Assembly: GCA_021234535.1 (NCBI GenBank)
Contig: CM037845.1
Coordinates: 12,978,643-13,042,642, forward strand
DNA length: 64,000 nt
Origin: Stichopus chloronotus
Lineage: Eukaryota; Echinodermata; Holothuroidea; Aspidochirotida; Stichopodidae
Reading direction: 5' to 3'
The notes under the pieces are model-generated. The model had not been told where the DNA came from and did not search any database. It saw nothing but the letters and a program-made list of their open reading frames with translations. Numbering within the stretch: position 1 is the first letter of the stretch; every line of letters starts with the position of its first letter. The translations under genes were made by a program, and so were the position numbers. Positions 19,220-31,500 of the stretch are shown here, one piece after another.

Positions 19220-19880
19220 ATAAATTGCAGATATCTACTCTAGACGAAACAATATTGTAACATATAGCCTATCCATTATATCATCAGAGTGTATTTCACA
19301 CATCACAATAACTGCAGTAGAAGCGATATTGTAGTGTACGGTAGCCTATAGCATATGCTTATATTGTACAAATCTGCATTAGATGAAACAATACTGTAAC
19401 ATAGCCTATTTAAGAGCATATGTATTACACATACATCTACACAACTGCAGTATGGCCCTCACGAAACTATTGTAAGACATTAGGGATTTTGTACAGATGT
19501 CTGTGTTGTACACATCTACGTAACTGCAGTGGATGAAGCAATATTGTAATGTAGCCTGTCCATGAGAACATATGCACATATTGCACACGTCCACATATAA
19601 CTGCGGTAGATGAAACACTATGGTAACATAGTCTATCCGTTTAGATCATATATGCATGTATTGCAAACAACACACATCTGCGTATAACTGCAGTGGAAAA
19701 AGCAATGGTGTATTATAGCCCATCCATTATAGAATCTGAATGTATTGCCCACACCTATATCACTGCATGCACTAGATGAAGCAATCCTGCGGTCTAGCCT
19801 ATCCATTAGAGCATATGCATATACAGTACTGCACACAACTGCATTAACTGCAGTAGATGACGTATAAATTTGTAATATAT
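19220..19880 (+). repeat. Minisatellite of about nine diverged units (about 62-87 bp)
   Basis: The unit runs CTGCAGTAGATGAAGCAATA, TTGTAAYATAGCCTATCCAT, then TAGAGCATATGCAT and TATTGCACACATCTAC. CTGCAG-like anchors lie at 19312, 19374, 19445, 19524, 19601, 19688, 19763 and 19848, with a first copy near 19225. Spacing therefore ranges from 62 to 87 bp. Units have diverged by substitutions and indels. No protein is encoded consistently. Confidence 0.85.
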
Positions 19881-22800
19881 CCTATCCACACGTATTCTTA
19901 TGTAAGTATCAGATCTTCAAGTGAAAAAAAAAATGAACAAACTTTGAATTTCAACGTGTGAGGAAGTCACTCTTAGAAACTTTAAACTTAAGAAATGATA
20001 TCCCAACGGTTACCGCTATATATAACAAGGTACAGTCACTTCTTGAAGAACCACATTGTTACCACTTTTTCAAAAGGGGTGAATTGGGGAGGGGGAGGAT
20101 TAAATTTAAAATTTTCAGGGACAGAACTGATCAGTGAAGAAAGAATGAAATTATCATAACTTTAGAGGAAATGAAAAGAAATTACATGTTTTTGTTAAAT
20201 TTTAGACCGTACGCCACAGATGTGACATTATACTACGTATATAAATATATCAACAAATCGAACGTGACGAAGTCAGAAATTCAGGAAGCTTCCACGGGAA
20301 GCGATCATAATGCCATAGGATAAAGGAGTTTCTTTGTTTACCTGAATCATCGATAATATTGCATCAGTGGTAACGATAACGATTACACAAAAACATGAGA
20401 GTCATCTTTCCGATAGAGTCATATAGTATACAATTGCAGGTTACGTTTGCATTCAGTGAACTTGATTAAAGGGAAATGCAGAGTTTGTTTTACAGGGCAG
20501 AATTTATTTTTAAAACCACTTCTTTTTCATGGACACAGCGTGATAGCGTGTTCAAAATAAGGCAGGACGGTATAACTTTCTTTTCAAGGAACAAGTTTCT
20601 CACAGAGAGAAATTCATGCCGTTGTTGTCGCTCATGAATAATTTGTTCACCCATGCTTTCAAAAAAAAAAATCAAAGCATGCACTTTCTCAACTCATATT
20701 TTATCAGTAATGTTTTGAGGATATGGAGTTATTACTGAATGGTTCGACAGTGATTGAAGATACTTTCCTTGTTTGCCATGTTGGTGCATTCAAAACTCAG
20801 TAGTCCCCTTTAAAATTCAAATTGGACCTACTATTAATTTTGTCCAACTTCTCATCATGTGTGACAAGGGTAAACCTTCTCGATTGGATAACGAGAGACA
20901 GAAAGCAATCATTGTGAATTTTCTTTTCAAATTTCTCGTAACGCAAATGTCGGTCAAACTTTCAAAGTGTGTTCTTAACCATTATCTTCTCTTTTTTTTT
21001 CATTAGAACCATGTTGGAAAGTCGATTGAATAAGACAAAGTCATCGCATTCGCATAGTTTCTGCATGAAACCAAAATGATGGTCTCGAAGGAGGTGAACG
21101 CCTGCTTCCTCCGTACGGTTGTGGCACGAATTTGTGCGACATAATCCATACGATAGTTAAAGAAATAGATAAATTTTAATAAGTCACAAAATCGTTGCTC
21201 ATATCAAAACAAACAAAAATGTGTGCATGGACATCTTACTCACTGCAAATCGAAAACAGGAAGAGCCGAATAGTGCGCTGCGAGTGGCCTGAATCTTGTC
21301 CATTTTATAGGTTAAATCATTTGTCTTCATCGATTTTTTTTTTCTCCTGGCAGTAGATGAGAAGAGATTTAAAGTTGCGACCTGGATTTACTAATTTATT
21401 CTTCAAGATACATCCTCTCAGTCTTCGCTAATTCTCACATAAAGTGACGATAGCGCAAATGCAGACTTTCTCTCTCTCTGAATGTCTTTTTTTTGCAATG
21501 GTGGACGGAGTATAGGGTTGTGGGGACCGGAAGGGACAGGTTTGAGTGTGCCGGGGAGGGATAGGGGTACAGGTCCACTTCTCCACCATCGATACTTACA
21601 TCAAGTATACGACTAAGTACAGTCTATTATGGGAGGTTCGGTTGATAAGCGAACTATTAAAAACTTTAGACCGTGGGAATACAAAAAATAAAAATATGAA
21701 TCAGACATTTGAAGTCGCCGGCATGGTGTTCAAGTTGGGGTTACCTATTATAGTTGCCAACCTTTGGGAATAACCTTTAAGGAATGTTATCATCACTATA
21801 GTGTAAATTATGCAGTCTTACTTATGCTACCTATGCAACAATGTTACAGTGTTTAGAATGTTTATGTACTGTTATCTCATTTGCACAAGATTCTTAGAGG
21901 ATTCAGTAGCTGTTGCTATGTGATTTATTTTTATATGATAATTAGTTATCAGCCATGTGTAACTTTGTTATACTTCAAGATACGTCTCAAATATATTAGC
22001 AAATAGGCACACAGCATATATTGGCTAGCCTGTCTTTCTTACCTATTGTCCTGTTGTATATGGATCTTTAATATTTTCATATCTTAAGAGGTCCTTTTAC
22101 GGTCCCGATGTACTGAATGATGGTGGTAACTCAACAATGCGCTATAGTATAAATTAGAAGATAAACTTGCAGCTCCCCTTTCTTTGTCGTATCACTTCCG
22201 ATCTTACCATATACTTTCTACGGCCAGGTGTCACCGCGCATATTGACTACACATCTAACGAAAAAAAAAGGTTGTTTCGTTCAAAGATTTTTTTCAAGTT
22301 GTATTTAAATGCTATAAGGGAAGATCTTCATAAATCCCGTGTAATTTTGATGACTCTAGTGAGATAGAGACTGATAATGCACTTGCTAATGATGTGTGTA
22401 CCACATCGATCGACACCATTTTCCTTTAAAGGCCGGAATATGAGTTGACAATTTGCCAGTGAAAGTCAAATTCTACGGGATGTGTCATAGCCACTACAAA
22501 ATAACATTGTTTAAGCCCTATTTTTGCATAGATGAATATTCACATCCATTCCTAATTGGTCTGTTTGCTGTCAAGTAACAGTGATTGGCTGCTTTGCTTT
22601 TTTTTTTGAGAGTTTTAATTAATTTTGTCGGGCCAACAAAAATGTCGAGACGATTTTCATATTCGAATATCTGGAAGATGAGTGCACTATAGATTTTCTC
22701 TTATAGGTTTTGTGACATGTGATCTTTTCCTCTTATACTTTCTCTTCCCTGAAACAAATGACGAAGAACAAAGGTAGATGACCAGGCGATTGGCACCGAG

Positions 22801-23169
22801 TACTATCTGACTAAGGACCTCACACAGTTCAGGATGATGACCGTATCCAAGTAAACAATAAACCAATTTTCTACAAACACTTGTACGATCGGCATGTCAT
22901 TTACATGAAGAATATTCCTAATGATAGTAACCAAATACTTCGCTAAAACTGTTTTGCAAGGAAATTATACATCATGGACTGCTTTTCCTTTCGCTTTGTA
23001 TTATAATTGGTATTATTTATGGTATCCCTGTACACTCGGAGGCATAGGCTCGTTAATGAGGTATTAAGTATTGATCGTTATCAGGACGACGTATTTTAAG
23101 AGTCCCCAAAATGTCACGTGTCATTTACAGGCATATATCATTTTTGACTGTTCGCGTTACTTCCACATA
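19881..23169. other. Non-coding stretch, no gene recognised
   Basis: AT-rich sequence with several 60-77 codon frames of unlikely composition. No repeat array or RNA gene was seen. Confidence 0.6.
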
Positions 23170-23700
23170 TGTCTCTGTGATAAATTGAACCTGATTTTTC
23201 CTCGGATATTGTGGACTTCGGGAACATTACTTTCAAAATTTCACCTTTGTACTTGAAAGCTAAGTTGACTGCTTCCAGTTCAAATATCTACTATAGGATT
23301 TTAGGCACTAATTCCCTGCCGCACCGCCATGTCACCGATGGAAAAACGCCCAGCTCATGCAAGTTTTGTGGGCCAATCGGAAGAGACAATTGATCACTTG
23401 CCCTGGGAATGCGCTGTTACACCTGAGTTTATCTTGGATACTGCAGTGGAGCCAAAAATTTTAACGCAGACAACCTTTCTTTACTAAACTAGACATTTTC
23501 TTTCGCTACAAACTTCTATTAAAACATCGTTACATTTCTCTGATTTTTTTTACATGAAATACTACATTTTCGAAAAAAAGATTAATCAAAGTAAACCACT
23601 CCCCGATGAATTTTTACACAAATTTAAGTTTCATTTTAGAGTGGAAAGTATATATCAGAGAAAAAAAAACAGCTCCAGAAACAGTCCTTATCTGTAACAA
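23170..23700 (+). pseudogene. LINE reverse transcriptase 3' end, frameshifted remnant
   Basis: Non-LTR retrotransposons of the L1/Tx1 kind end their ORF2 with a Cys/His knuckle. Here, at 23358-23412 and joined across one frameshift, is CKFCG then SEETIDHLPWEC, i.e. C-x2-C-x8-H-x4-C. Upstream, IYYRILGTN (about 23283-23309) matches the conserved segment before the knuckle. Downstream, IFFRYKLLLKH (23492-23524) and MKYYIF...LPDEFLHKF (from 23554) match the usual tail. Each block sits in a different frame, so there are at least three frameshifts. No poly-A tail or target duplication was clear. The clade assignment is tentative. Confidence 0.7.
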
Positions 23701-23880
23701 ATTTCAAATAAGCATTCAGGGATTTTCCAACGTTATTTAACTGATACTTTTCGACGGATGACGTGTATTTTTCTTATGTTCGAATCACTTTCGATATCTC
23801 TGTTTGCTTCATCTTTAATTTATAAAAACATGTTTTCTTTATTTTCATTTGGCGATTAGTCCAAGCTATTTATTGCGTCG

Positions 23881-24055
23881 TGTTGCACACTAAACAAAAT
23901 GCAAAATGCTATCAATTTTGTTTTTGTTTTTCTTTTCAAGCAAGCAATGTATTCTGTGAATGTTCAGTGTTGCACACTGAACAAAATGCAAAATGCTATC
24001 AATTTTTTTTTTCTTTTCAAGCAGGCAATGTATTCCGTAAATATAACATTTAGTG
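23881..24055 (+). repeat. 87-bp tandem duplication beside the LINE remnant
   Basis: Two copies start at 23881 and 23968 with TGTTGCACACT(A/G)AACAAAAT. They share the ATGCTATCAATTTT, TTTCTTTTCAAGCA and GCAATGTATTC blocks and differ by a few substitutions and a shortened T-rich stretch. The duplication keeps an open frame by chance. It shows no coding signature. Confidence 0.9.
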
Positions 24056-25285
24056 TATCATTAAGTACTTTTTCTGTATTTGACCGTTCATGATTTATCC
24101 GCAACACAAATTATGCAGAAGAAAGAAAAATAAAGATGGAGCAAGAAAATAAAACTATGCATCTGACTCAGTCCTTTATGTAACATTTAAATTTAACTGA
24201 AGCATCACCCCCCACCCCCTCCTCGTAGCGTATTTTCTAAGCCAACTGAATTATCTTACCGTAGCAACACTTAAAAATTAAACGAAAGTTAACGAACTAT
24301 CTCAGCCTATCTTCGGGTCTTTCATCCATTTTTTCTCGACTTGTAACAAGCAGATATATAGTCACGTGTGATCTCGTTCAAGCTCATGTTAATAAAATAC
24401 ATGGAACGATTTGTGGTTGTTTACTTCATTTAAAATTAGATAAAGTTCTTCTTTGTCATGATGCTGTTATTAATGGATATTTTCAGTCAGACGATGATGA
24501 AAAACAAAAATATATCGCACTGAAACGTATACGAATCAACTGCAGAAGTAACCCTATTTGAAAAAAAAAAACCCGATATATGATTAATTTAAAATTAAAA
24601 CATTTAAAGCACATCGGCTGATTAAATTAGCTTTGAAATTAATTCCAAAGTACACACTGTCTGTTATTTTACTTGACTTCTAATGACATTCAATTCAGTT
24701 AGTTATTAACAATTAATATTGCTGCACATGTTATTTCGTTTTTAATGACAATATCTCAGAACAGACGGACTAGTTCTTTTTTGATTCACTTTAGAGACCA
24801 TCTCACTGTGGTGAATTTTAAAAGTGAAAACATTAAACATTTAATTGAAACTGAAACTGAAAGACAAAAGACAACAAATCTATTTATTGTTATTCACAAA
24901 TCGATTCACTCAAATTTAATTACACAAATTCAGGTTACCTCAAGTTAAAAAAAGAGAAAGAAAATGTACTACATCTTACTAGTTCATGTCCAATGCTATG
25001 TTCTCTTTGAATAACAAAGGCGTTCACCTTTGAGATTCGCAGAATTTGTTTAAATATAAAACCGACAAAACATTTAAAAGGAAAAGTAAATTGAAGCTGC
25101 TAAAATAATGTGAATCAGACAATTCGAGTAAATCTTTGTGGTAAGAAATAAATTAAACATTGTTTTTTTTTTTAGTTAACCAATACAAAAATCATAAGAA
25201 AGGGGAATATAACCAACTTCATCCAAAGGAACACCAAATGAATTTTAACTCATTAAATAGAAACTTAGTTGTGGTTTGAAAATAG
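24056..25285. other. Strongly AT-rich non-coding stretch
   Basis: Many AATTTAAA-like words. No gene or clear repeat unit was found up to the MITE-like element. Confidence 0.6.
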
Positions 25286-25287
25286 TA

Positions 25288-25506
25288 CACTCAGAGAATT
25301 ATTTACTTAAATTATGAAAAATAAGAACTCCATAAATTTTATGTAATATTAATGTAAGCAGTATTTGTAAATTTTACATAATTTTGGTAAATTTTACTAC
25401 ATTTTAGTAAAATTGTTGTATCATAATGTAAGACTTACACTAACTGTGTGTAAAATTTTACCAAAAAGTTATGGAGTTCTTATTTTTCCTTACGTTTTTG
25501 TGAGTG
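25288..25506. mobile_element. MITE-like element with inverted ends and TA target duplication
   Basis: The element is 219 bp, begins CACTCA and ends TGAGTG, and is flanked by TA on both sides (25286-25287 and 25507-25508), as for Tc1/mariner-type insertions. A further perfect 20-bp inverted repeat lies inside it (25316-25335 and 25469-25488). The middle is rich in TAAAATTTTAC-like short palindromes. It has no coding capacity. The source transposase is unknown. Confidence 0.75.
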
Positions 25507-26069
25507 TATCACAAGACTCGTAGAAGAAAAGAGCAGAGGGTATCCCGAAGTGGAATTACTCAGTGTGAAGTGGAAATACTTTTGTCGGTACTGCTGGTGT
25601 TGACGTTTGAAAATACAGCTGTATGGGTCTGCTTCAGCAAATTTCTTTCACTTACCGGCGAAATTTCAGACTACATTTCTTTTCATTCCATTTGCAGCTT
25701 GGAAGTTTAGACTCTTTAATTTTAACTGCCCACCCCATCTCCACAAATAAAATCAATCATCCACTTTTAGCGTGGGGTTGAAAATATGAAATGAAACACC
25801 AGAAATCGAATGCCCAGTCGTCGCCTACTGCATCAAGGAAGGAATAAGATTACTTCATGCATGCGTCTGAGAACGTTTGATGAAGAAAATCGAGTTTGGT
25901 CTCGAACTGGAAAAGTTCATTCCACTTTTATTTGCTACGGTATCACTCGCACCGCCACCCCACCCACTACCTCCCTCCTCCCTCATGCTGTTGAAACTAC
26001 CTCTTCAAACTTGGGACTTCCAAGCGATAGATTTCCAAAACAACGACGAAGCTAACTGGAACAAAGAGA

Positions 26070-26141
26070 AGGTCCCACCGAGATTTGAACTCGGATCGCG
26101 AGATTCAGAGTCTCGAGTGCTAACCATTACACCATGGGACC
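26070..26141 (-). tRNA. tRNA-Gln (anticodon CUG), copy 1
   Basis: Read on the minus strand, this is a 72-nt cloverleaf matching animal tRNA-Gln. The acceptor arm is GGTCCCA/TGGGACC with discriminator U. The A box lies around TGGTGTAATGGTTAG and the B box around GAGTTCAAATCTC. The anticodon stem is CGAGA/TCTCG around loop CTCTGAA, giving anticodon CUG. There is no intron. The first TTTT downstream on that strand is about 30 nt beyond the 3' end (plus-strand AAAA at 26037-26040), which is somewhat distant for a Pol III terminator. It is identical to copy 2 and is probably functional. Confidence 0.95.
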
Positions 26142-26508
26142 TTTGCGTTGTTTCCAAATTGCAAACAGTGAACGATACATTCAGTTTTATGTTATCGTAG
26201 ATTCATATTTGTAGGTAAAAAATAATTACTAATTTAAGAAAAGAATGCTCAATCGTTAGGCCTATACTATTTCAAGGAAGGAATTACCTTACTCCATGCA
26301 TACGTCTGAAAACTTTCGATGAAGAAAATCGAGTTCGGTCTTGAACTAAGAAACTTCATTCCACTTTGATTTGCTTTCAGTCGAGGCCGCCAAGCGGCCA
26401 CCCCACTCCACCCCCTCCCCTCCCCACTTTTCAAACTACCTCTTCAAACTTGGGACTTCCAAGCGATAAATCTCCAAAACAATGCCGCAACTAACTGGAA
26501 CAAAGAGA

Positions 26509-26580
26509 AGGTCCCACCGAGATTTGAACTCGGATCGCGAGATTCAGAGTCTCGAGTGCTAACCATTACACCATGGGACC
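26509..26580 (-). tRNA. tRNA-Gln (anticodon CUG), copy 2
   Basis: The 72-nt gene is identical to the copy 439 bp away, with the same anticodon, arms and discriminator. A TTTT lies about 30 nt downstream on the transcribed strand (plus-strand AAAA at 26476-26479). The flanks of the two copies have diverged, but the tRNA bodies have not. That indicates either selection or gene conversion on the tRNA. Confidence 0.95.
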
Positions 26581-27204
26581 TTGTATTGATCCACACATTG
26601 CAAACAGTTAACGATAGCATATACAGTATTATGTTATCGTAGATTCATATAGGTAAAAATAATTACTAACTCAAGAAAAGGAAATTCATGACTTAATTGC
26701 GTAACAGTGGAACATTTTCTTTTTTAGTCGAGCATTTTTTGAGGACAGTTCCAATCCCGATCCATTTAAATCGTTTGCCTAATTCAAATGAACACTGCCG
26801 CAAATGAGCGACAACTAGAATTTTGTTAATTGTGCAATTTTTGTTAATTTTTTTTTGGTGCATGCCAACGACACATCCGGTTGTTGAATGAAGCCATATC
26901 TCCATCCGATAGGTTGAATATCGCTCAGCTCCCGACCCACTGTAAGGTACTGAATTGATGTGAAGTCGCCCAATTAAGATATACGTCACAAACAAATAGA
27001 AACAAGATTGTCACAGGGAAAACCCCAGCTACAATACCGTCCCATCTGTCTGACGAGCACAACCCAAACATTCCACCCAACAACTGCACATAAATGTAGA
27101 TACCCATATATACATTTACATACATATATATATATACAAATACAAATAAGTGTCCAAAAGACAAGACCTAACAAAGTGCTCAACTTTACAAGTAAAGGAG
27201 CAAG

Positions 27205-27387
27205 TATAATAGTTAAGTATTGGGACTGTAAAAGCAAATAAAAGCTCTACTCAGAGTTTCACGCTGGTACGTTCGTCAGGAGGTCAAGATCGATAATTAT
27301 TATTATCGATCTTGACCTCCTGACGAAGGTATCAGCGTGAAACTCTGAGTAGAGGTTTTATTTGCTTTTACAGCCCCAATACTTAAC

Positions 27388-27394
<7 letters not shown>
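27205..27394. mobile_element. Fold-back (hairpin) element, 93-nt arms and 4-nt loop
   Basis: Positions 27205-27297 and 27302-27394 are reverse complements with only four mismatches in 93. The ends read TATAATAGTTAAG and CTTAACTATTATA. The right end merges into a (TA)n tract, so a TA target site is possible but cannot be separated from the microsatellite. There is no open frame of its own. It could be a palindromic MITE or a recent inverted duplication. Confidence 0.8.

Positions 27395-27448
<54 letters not shown>
27391..27448. repeat. (TA)n microsatellite
   Basis: About 29 TA repeats adjoin the right end of the fold-back element. Confidence 0.95.
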
Positions 27449-27449
<1 letters not shown>

Positions 27450-28129
27450 TTGAAACAAAAATTGTCTTAAATTCGCTTAAATTCACGAAGTTACAGCTAC
27501 TGGCAACCACTTTGAAGGGGCTGTGGGAATGTATTTCATCCATTCAGAATTTTGGTGAGGTACAATACTATAATTTGGGACAGATCCACAGAGTAAGTAC
27601 TTTAACCATCGTCGACCCACCCCCCTGCTACATGAACTTTATGTTTTTCAAAACGAAAGCCCAACACGCTCTCAGGCAATTGCATACCTTCAGTGTTCTG
27701 TTGACGTTCTCTTCATATATAGCACACACACCGTACATACACAGACTTGCCCAAATACATTCTCCTTGCACCGCGTGGAGATGGTTAAGCCGTAAATGTC
27801 CCGCAGTACGACAATGCCGGGATGAGATTAACAAAACTCTTTCATCCCCTCCAGACAAAATGAAGTATTTCTTTTCACATTTTATTTCTTTGCATTAAGG
27901 ATCCACCCGTCAAATGGAGATACAGCGACAGGAGAGAGAGAGAGCTAGATAAAATTTCCACCTTCCCGTACGTTGTCAAGTTGACACACTGTGTACGTGC
28001 TTGGAAACCTAATCTGGGAAGGCCTCGTTTTCCAGAGTTCAATTTCGTTCACCTATCAAGCTTGACTTGACCTCCATACGCAAGTTCAAGTTTAATATCC
28101 CAAACACACACACACCACGTTCAGACACA

Positions 28130-28530
28130 CATACACGTACACGCACAACCACTGCCGACGACTAAATCTCTCTCTCTGCTATCCGCTCAGTAAAACTCTA
28201 GTACTTACACATACGGATCGCAATCGCCGTTAGCGCTGCGAGTGCGTGGAAGTGCTAAGTGGGACGGCTCGTTGTATATGATCGCTCCGCCGTGACAGTG
28301 TGAACAAAAGATTGGCTGTTGAGCCGAGGCCAAAACTCGGTCGACGAACGGTGTCCAAAATTCGGTAAGACTCGGGATTTGTGGTTTTGGGGAGAGTTGA
28401 ACTTGGCCACCGGAGGAGTGAATTACCAAAACAGAGCTCGCAGTTTAATAGCACCAGCAAACGATTCCTGAACAGCACTGTGTGCTTCGAATCGGAATAA
28501 ACATACTTACTACTAGATAACAACGGTAAT
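28130..28530 (-). promoter_or_regulatory. CpG-dense patch with minus-strand splice donor; candidate promoter or first exon
   Basis: About 19 CpG occur in the 170 bp at 28211-28380, against a CpG-poor background. On the minus strand a consensus donor GTAAGT lies at 28208-28203. The open frame that reaches it from 28429 ends in NGDCDPYV, which resembles the G-x-SDPYV core of C2 domains. Upstream in that frame is a CSHC pair. I could not place the remaining residues in any family or find a continuing exon, so it may equally be a non-coding first exon. Confidence 0.3.
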
Positions 28531-31500
28531 GCATTGCTCGTGTTGCCATGCGGAAGGTACTAAATATACTTTACAGGAGTTTGACAAAGTGAATGTATTG
28601 TAAAGTAGTAACAGTGCCAAAACAAGCAAAAGTAGGACTAGGTAGTATACCAATTACCATCGAAAAATCTTTCTGTATGTATGTTGGTCGTTGGTGAATT
28701 CTGTTGCCAAGCAAAGCTGTTTACATCGATTTTTACGCTCATTCTGTCAAATCTATACTGTTGTGTGGCGTTCTGGCCTTCGTTTTGTTTTCACTAAATC
28801 AAATCGGTCTTCTCCGAACCTCCCCGGAAGAGATTTCATTCGGAAATAAGCCATTCTGCTCGTTTATCTTATTTTTTCTCACAAGCCAAGAGGAGCAGGG
28901 AAAAAAATCCTTCGCCAGATAAACACCTTTCATCGGTGTGATATTCTTCATATCGGAACTCATTTTTTGGTTTTTTGGAAACCAACAACATCTGAAGTGA
29001 AAAATTCTTAAATATCGGAAAATTTATCGGAAGATTCCTTTTGCAATACTTGGTATCCGCATCGACAGGTAAATGAAGTTTATCGATATTTTTTATTCTT
29101 CATTTGTAAGTAAAAATTGTCGTAGCATGTCATTCTCAACTTTTTTTCATTGTTTTTCCGTCGAAAGTATTGCCGAAATTGCAGTAACCACTCGGCGTTG
29201 CTAGACCTAAGTCCGAGTGAAGTGCTATTGCCCTACTCATACAGTCATTGTCATACTCATACATGATAATTGATACAGTTTCTGGGTGCAGTGACTGATA
29301 AGTGATAATAATGATATTGTCGCCTCATTGGACTTTTGTGAAGGTTGTTTGCATCTGTTTCTCAAACTTTCCGTATATTTTCCTGACCGGCGAGCCGTTT
29401 GTGTTTATCCAAAGATTTTTCCCTCTCTCTATAACATTAACAATTTGTATTTATCTCTATCCAAAAATGGATAAAAATAAATTAGATCAGAAAAGTATTT
29501 GCAAAATATGTTATTTATAAATGGGAATTTAAGATTCTGTCAATATGTCCACAAAAAAAAAATGTTCTGTTTGCCCTAATTCCTCTAAATATACAGATAT
29601 ATTTAATAATAATCACACCAAACAACGCTTTGGCCAAGGCCTTACATTTAGACCAATTGCATGCGAACTGTTGAAAGTTGGTTTCCTCAAATGGATTGAA
29701 CGGAACAATAACAAAACTGCAATGTTGTTTTCGACATTGGTACCAGGCTTTTTGAGGAAAAATTGGAGACGATTGACTTGTCTTTCGATAAATTATTAAA
29801 CACAGGAGATTAATTATTACTAGTAGAAACAGGCTCTCGGTCCTCGTCACTGGCTATTCTGTAAAACTAACATTTATCAGACGGGCTGAATATCTAAGAT
29901 AAAATGTAAAGCTTACCCGCTTCAACTTTCAAGTCTTGTAATTGTTAATACCTAGGCTCTAAAGCTTTGCAATAATTAAAGCATCGTACACCAATGCAGC
30001 TCATAGTCATACCGTGTCATTAACATAAACTCTACGTCGTTGACCCTGTTCCTGTAGTGTAAAGACAGGGGGTACACCGATAGATCTGTGGGTCTTTTTC
30101 AAATTTTTTAAAAGTAAATGAAAAAAAAAGAAGAGAAGATCGAGTTTTATCTTACCAACGCACGAATCTTGTGAATTGCATTTACACAGTCACTTGGTGT
30201 TCCTGTACACATTTCTACTAAGAATTTGTTTGCTTTCCTCGAAATATGACAGTCGCTTTTTGTGGAGTTCAACATTTTCAACGTTTTTTTTTTTTTGAAA
30301 AATAAATTATCGAATGACATCAGCAGGAAGAAAAAAAAGGTGTGCAAGCCGAGTCTGACGTATGGGTAAATAACGGTTAACAAATTCAGAGGATCCTCTG
30401 GCTGGGATAGGAACAATGGTTCAAATTACGTTTTCATGCATTCATTCATTTTTTGCAATGACGTCATCCACATAATCATGGGATGCTGTTGGGGTCTTTT
30501 AATGTGAACGGTATTAAGATTTCGAAGCAAAGAATAAAAAAGGAAAGAATTAAAGTAAGTAAGGGGGGTGGCGACTTTAAACCAGAGAGAGAAAAAAAGG
30601 ACATCAATTTCATCAGCCAGCCATCTGGGTAAGCATTACCGGTACAACTGAAATATGTCTATTTGTTTGTTGTAATTTTATGTGCGATACAGGGAGAAAT
30701 GTTTCCTTTCGTCATGGTGAAGACACCGATTTTTGCCACAGTTCAGTTAGGGTAAAATTCATATCGATATATACTACTTTCTAGTATTTTCTTTCATAGC
30801 TGCAACCGTCATAATGTAATTATTACGAACGGCTGAGAGTGAGAGCAACAAATGAATTTGTTTCTATAACTAAAAAGAATAGGTGGAATTTTAATGGTCT
30901 TGAAAATGATTTATATTAGGGGATGGACATGATGTTCTGCATGGGAGACAAATGGTGGAGTTTTTTGCGGGTAAAATGACGACGTAGAAGAGATTTTGTT
31001 GCGTTCCTCAACGGTCTTTTTCAGAAATGTTTCGTACTATACAATTATGAACTTAAGTTATAGAAGAGGGCCGGGGAGAGGATGTTCGCCGAGTAGCCCT
31101 GTTAGGTTTCTCTGCTTCAAAGACGATTCGGACTTCATCAACGGCTATTTGAAAAAAAAAAAAATGCATCACGAGTTCACGACATTGATGAAAAACAGAA
31201 GTAACAGAGATGCCAACTGTAATTTTTTTCTTTGTCAATGTTTCTTTTCAATACACCATATAGACATGAACTGTATAATCTACCTCTAGTCTAGGCTCTA
31301 TAAATGCAGTACGAATTATCATTTGGATATACAGTCCAATACGGTACCTTTGGAATTTTGTTATGTTTATGTTCCCAAACTCCTTGTCTGTATTTAATTT
31401 AACCTGTAAATTGCAGGAGCATTAGCTCGCTTTGGACAACTCATCGTTGTAGGACCCACACATTAACTGCCCCCCACGCCCTCCCCACCCACCCACCCAC

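Larger units (their letters stand above)
25833..26690. repeat. 439-bp tandem duplication carrying the two tRNA-Gln genes
   Basis: Unit 1 starts at 25833 and unit 2 at 26272, both beginning TCAAGGAAGGAAT. Matching blocks keep the same 439-bp offset: the GATGAAGAAAATCGAGTT block, the TTCATTCCACTTT block, a C-rich patch, CTCTTCAAACTTGGGACTTCC, the tRNA, and the ATGTTATCGTAGATTCATAT tail. Flanks show scattered substitutions and small indels. No inverted ends or poly-A tail are visible, so unequal crossing-over or replication slippage is more likely than transposition. Confidence 0.9.

Noticed and set aside
25810..26200. Open frames across the tRNA-Gln locus
   Set aside because: They overlap a clear tRNA gene and its repeat and resemble no protein.
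27362..27898. 178-codon plus-strand frame
   Set aside because: It starts inside the fold-back element, runs through (TA)n as Ile-Tyr repeats, and has no domain after that.
29545..29799. 84-codon frame starting with a CSVC motif, considered as a zinc-finger exon
   Set aside because: Only one Cys pair; no second metal-binding pair or family similarity.
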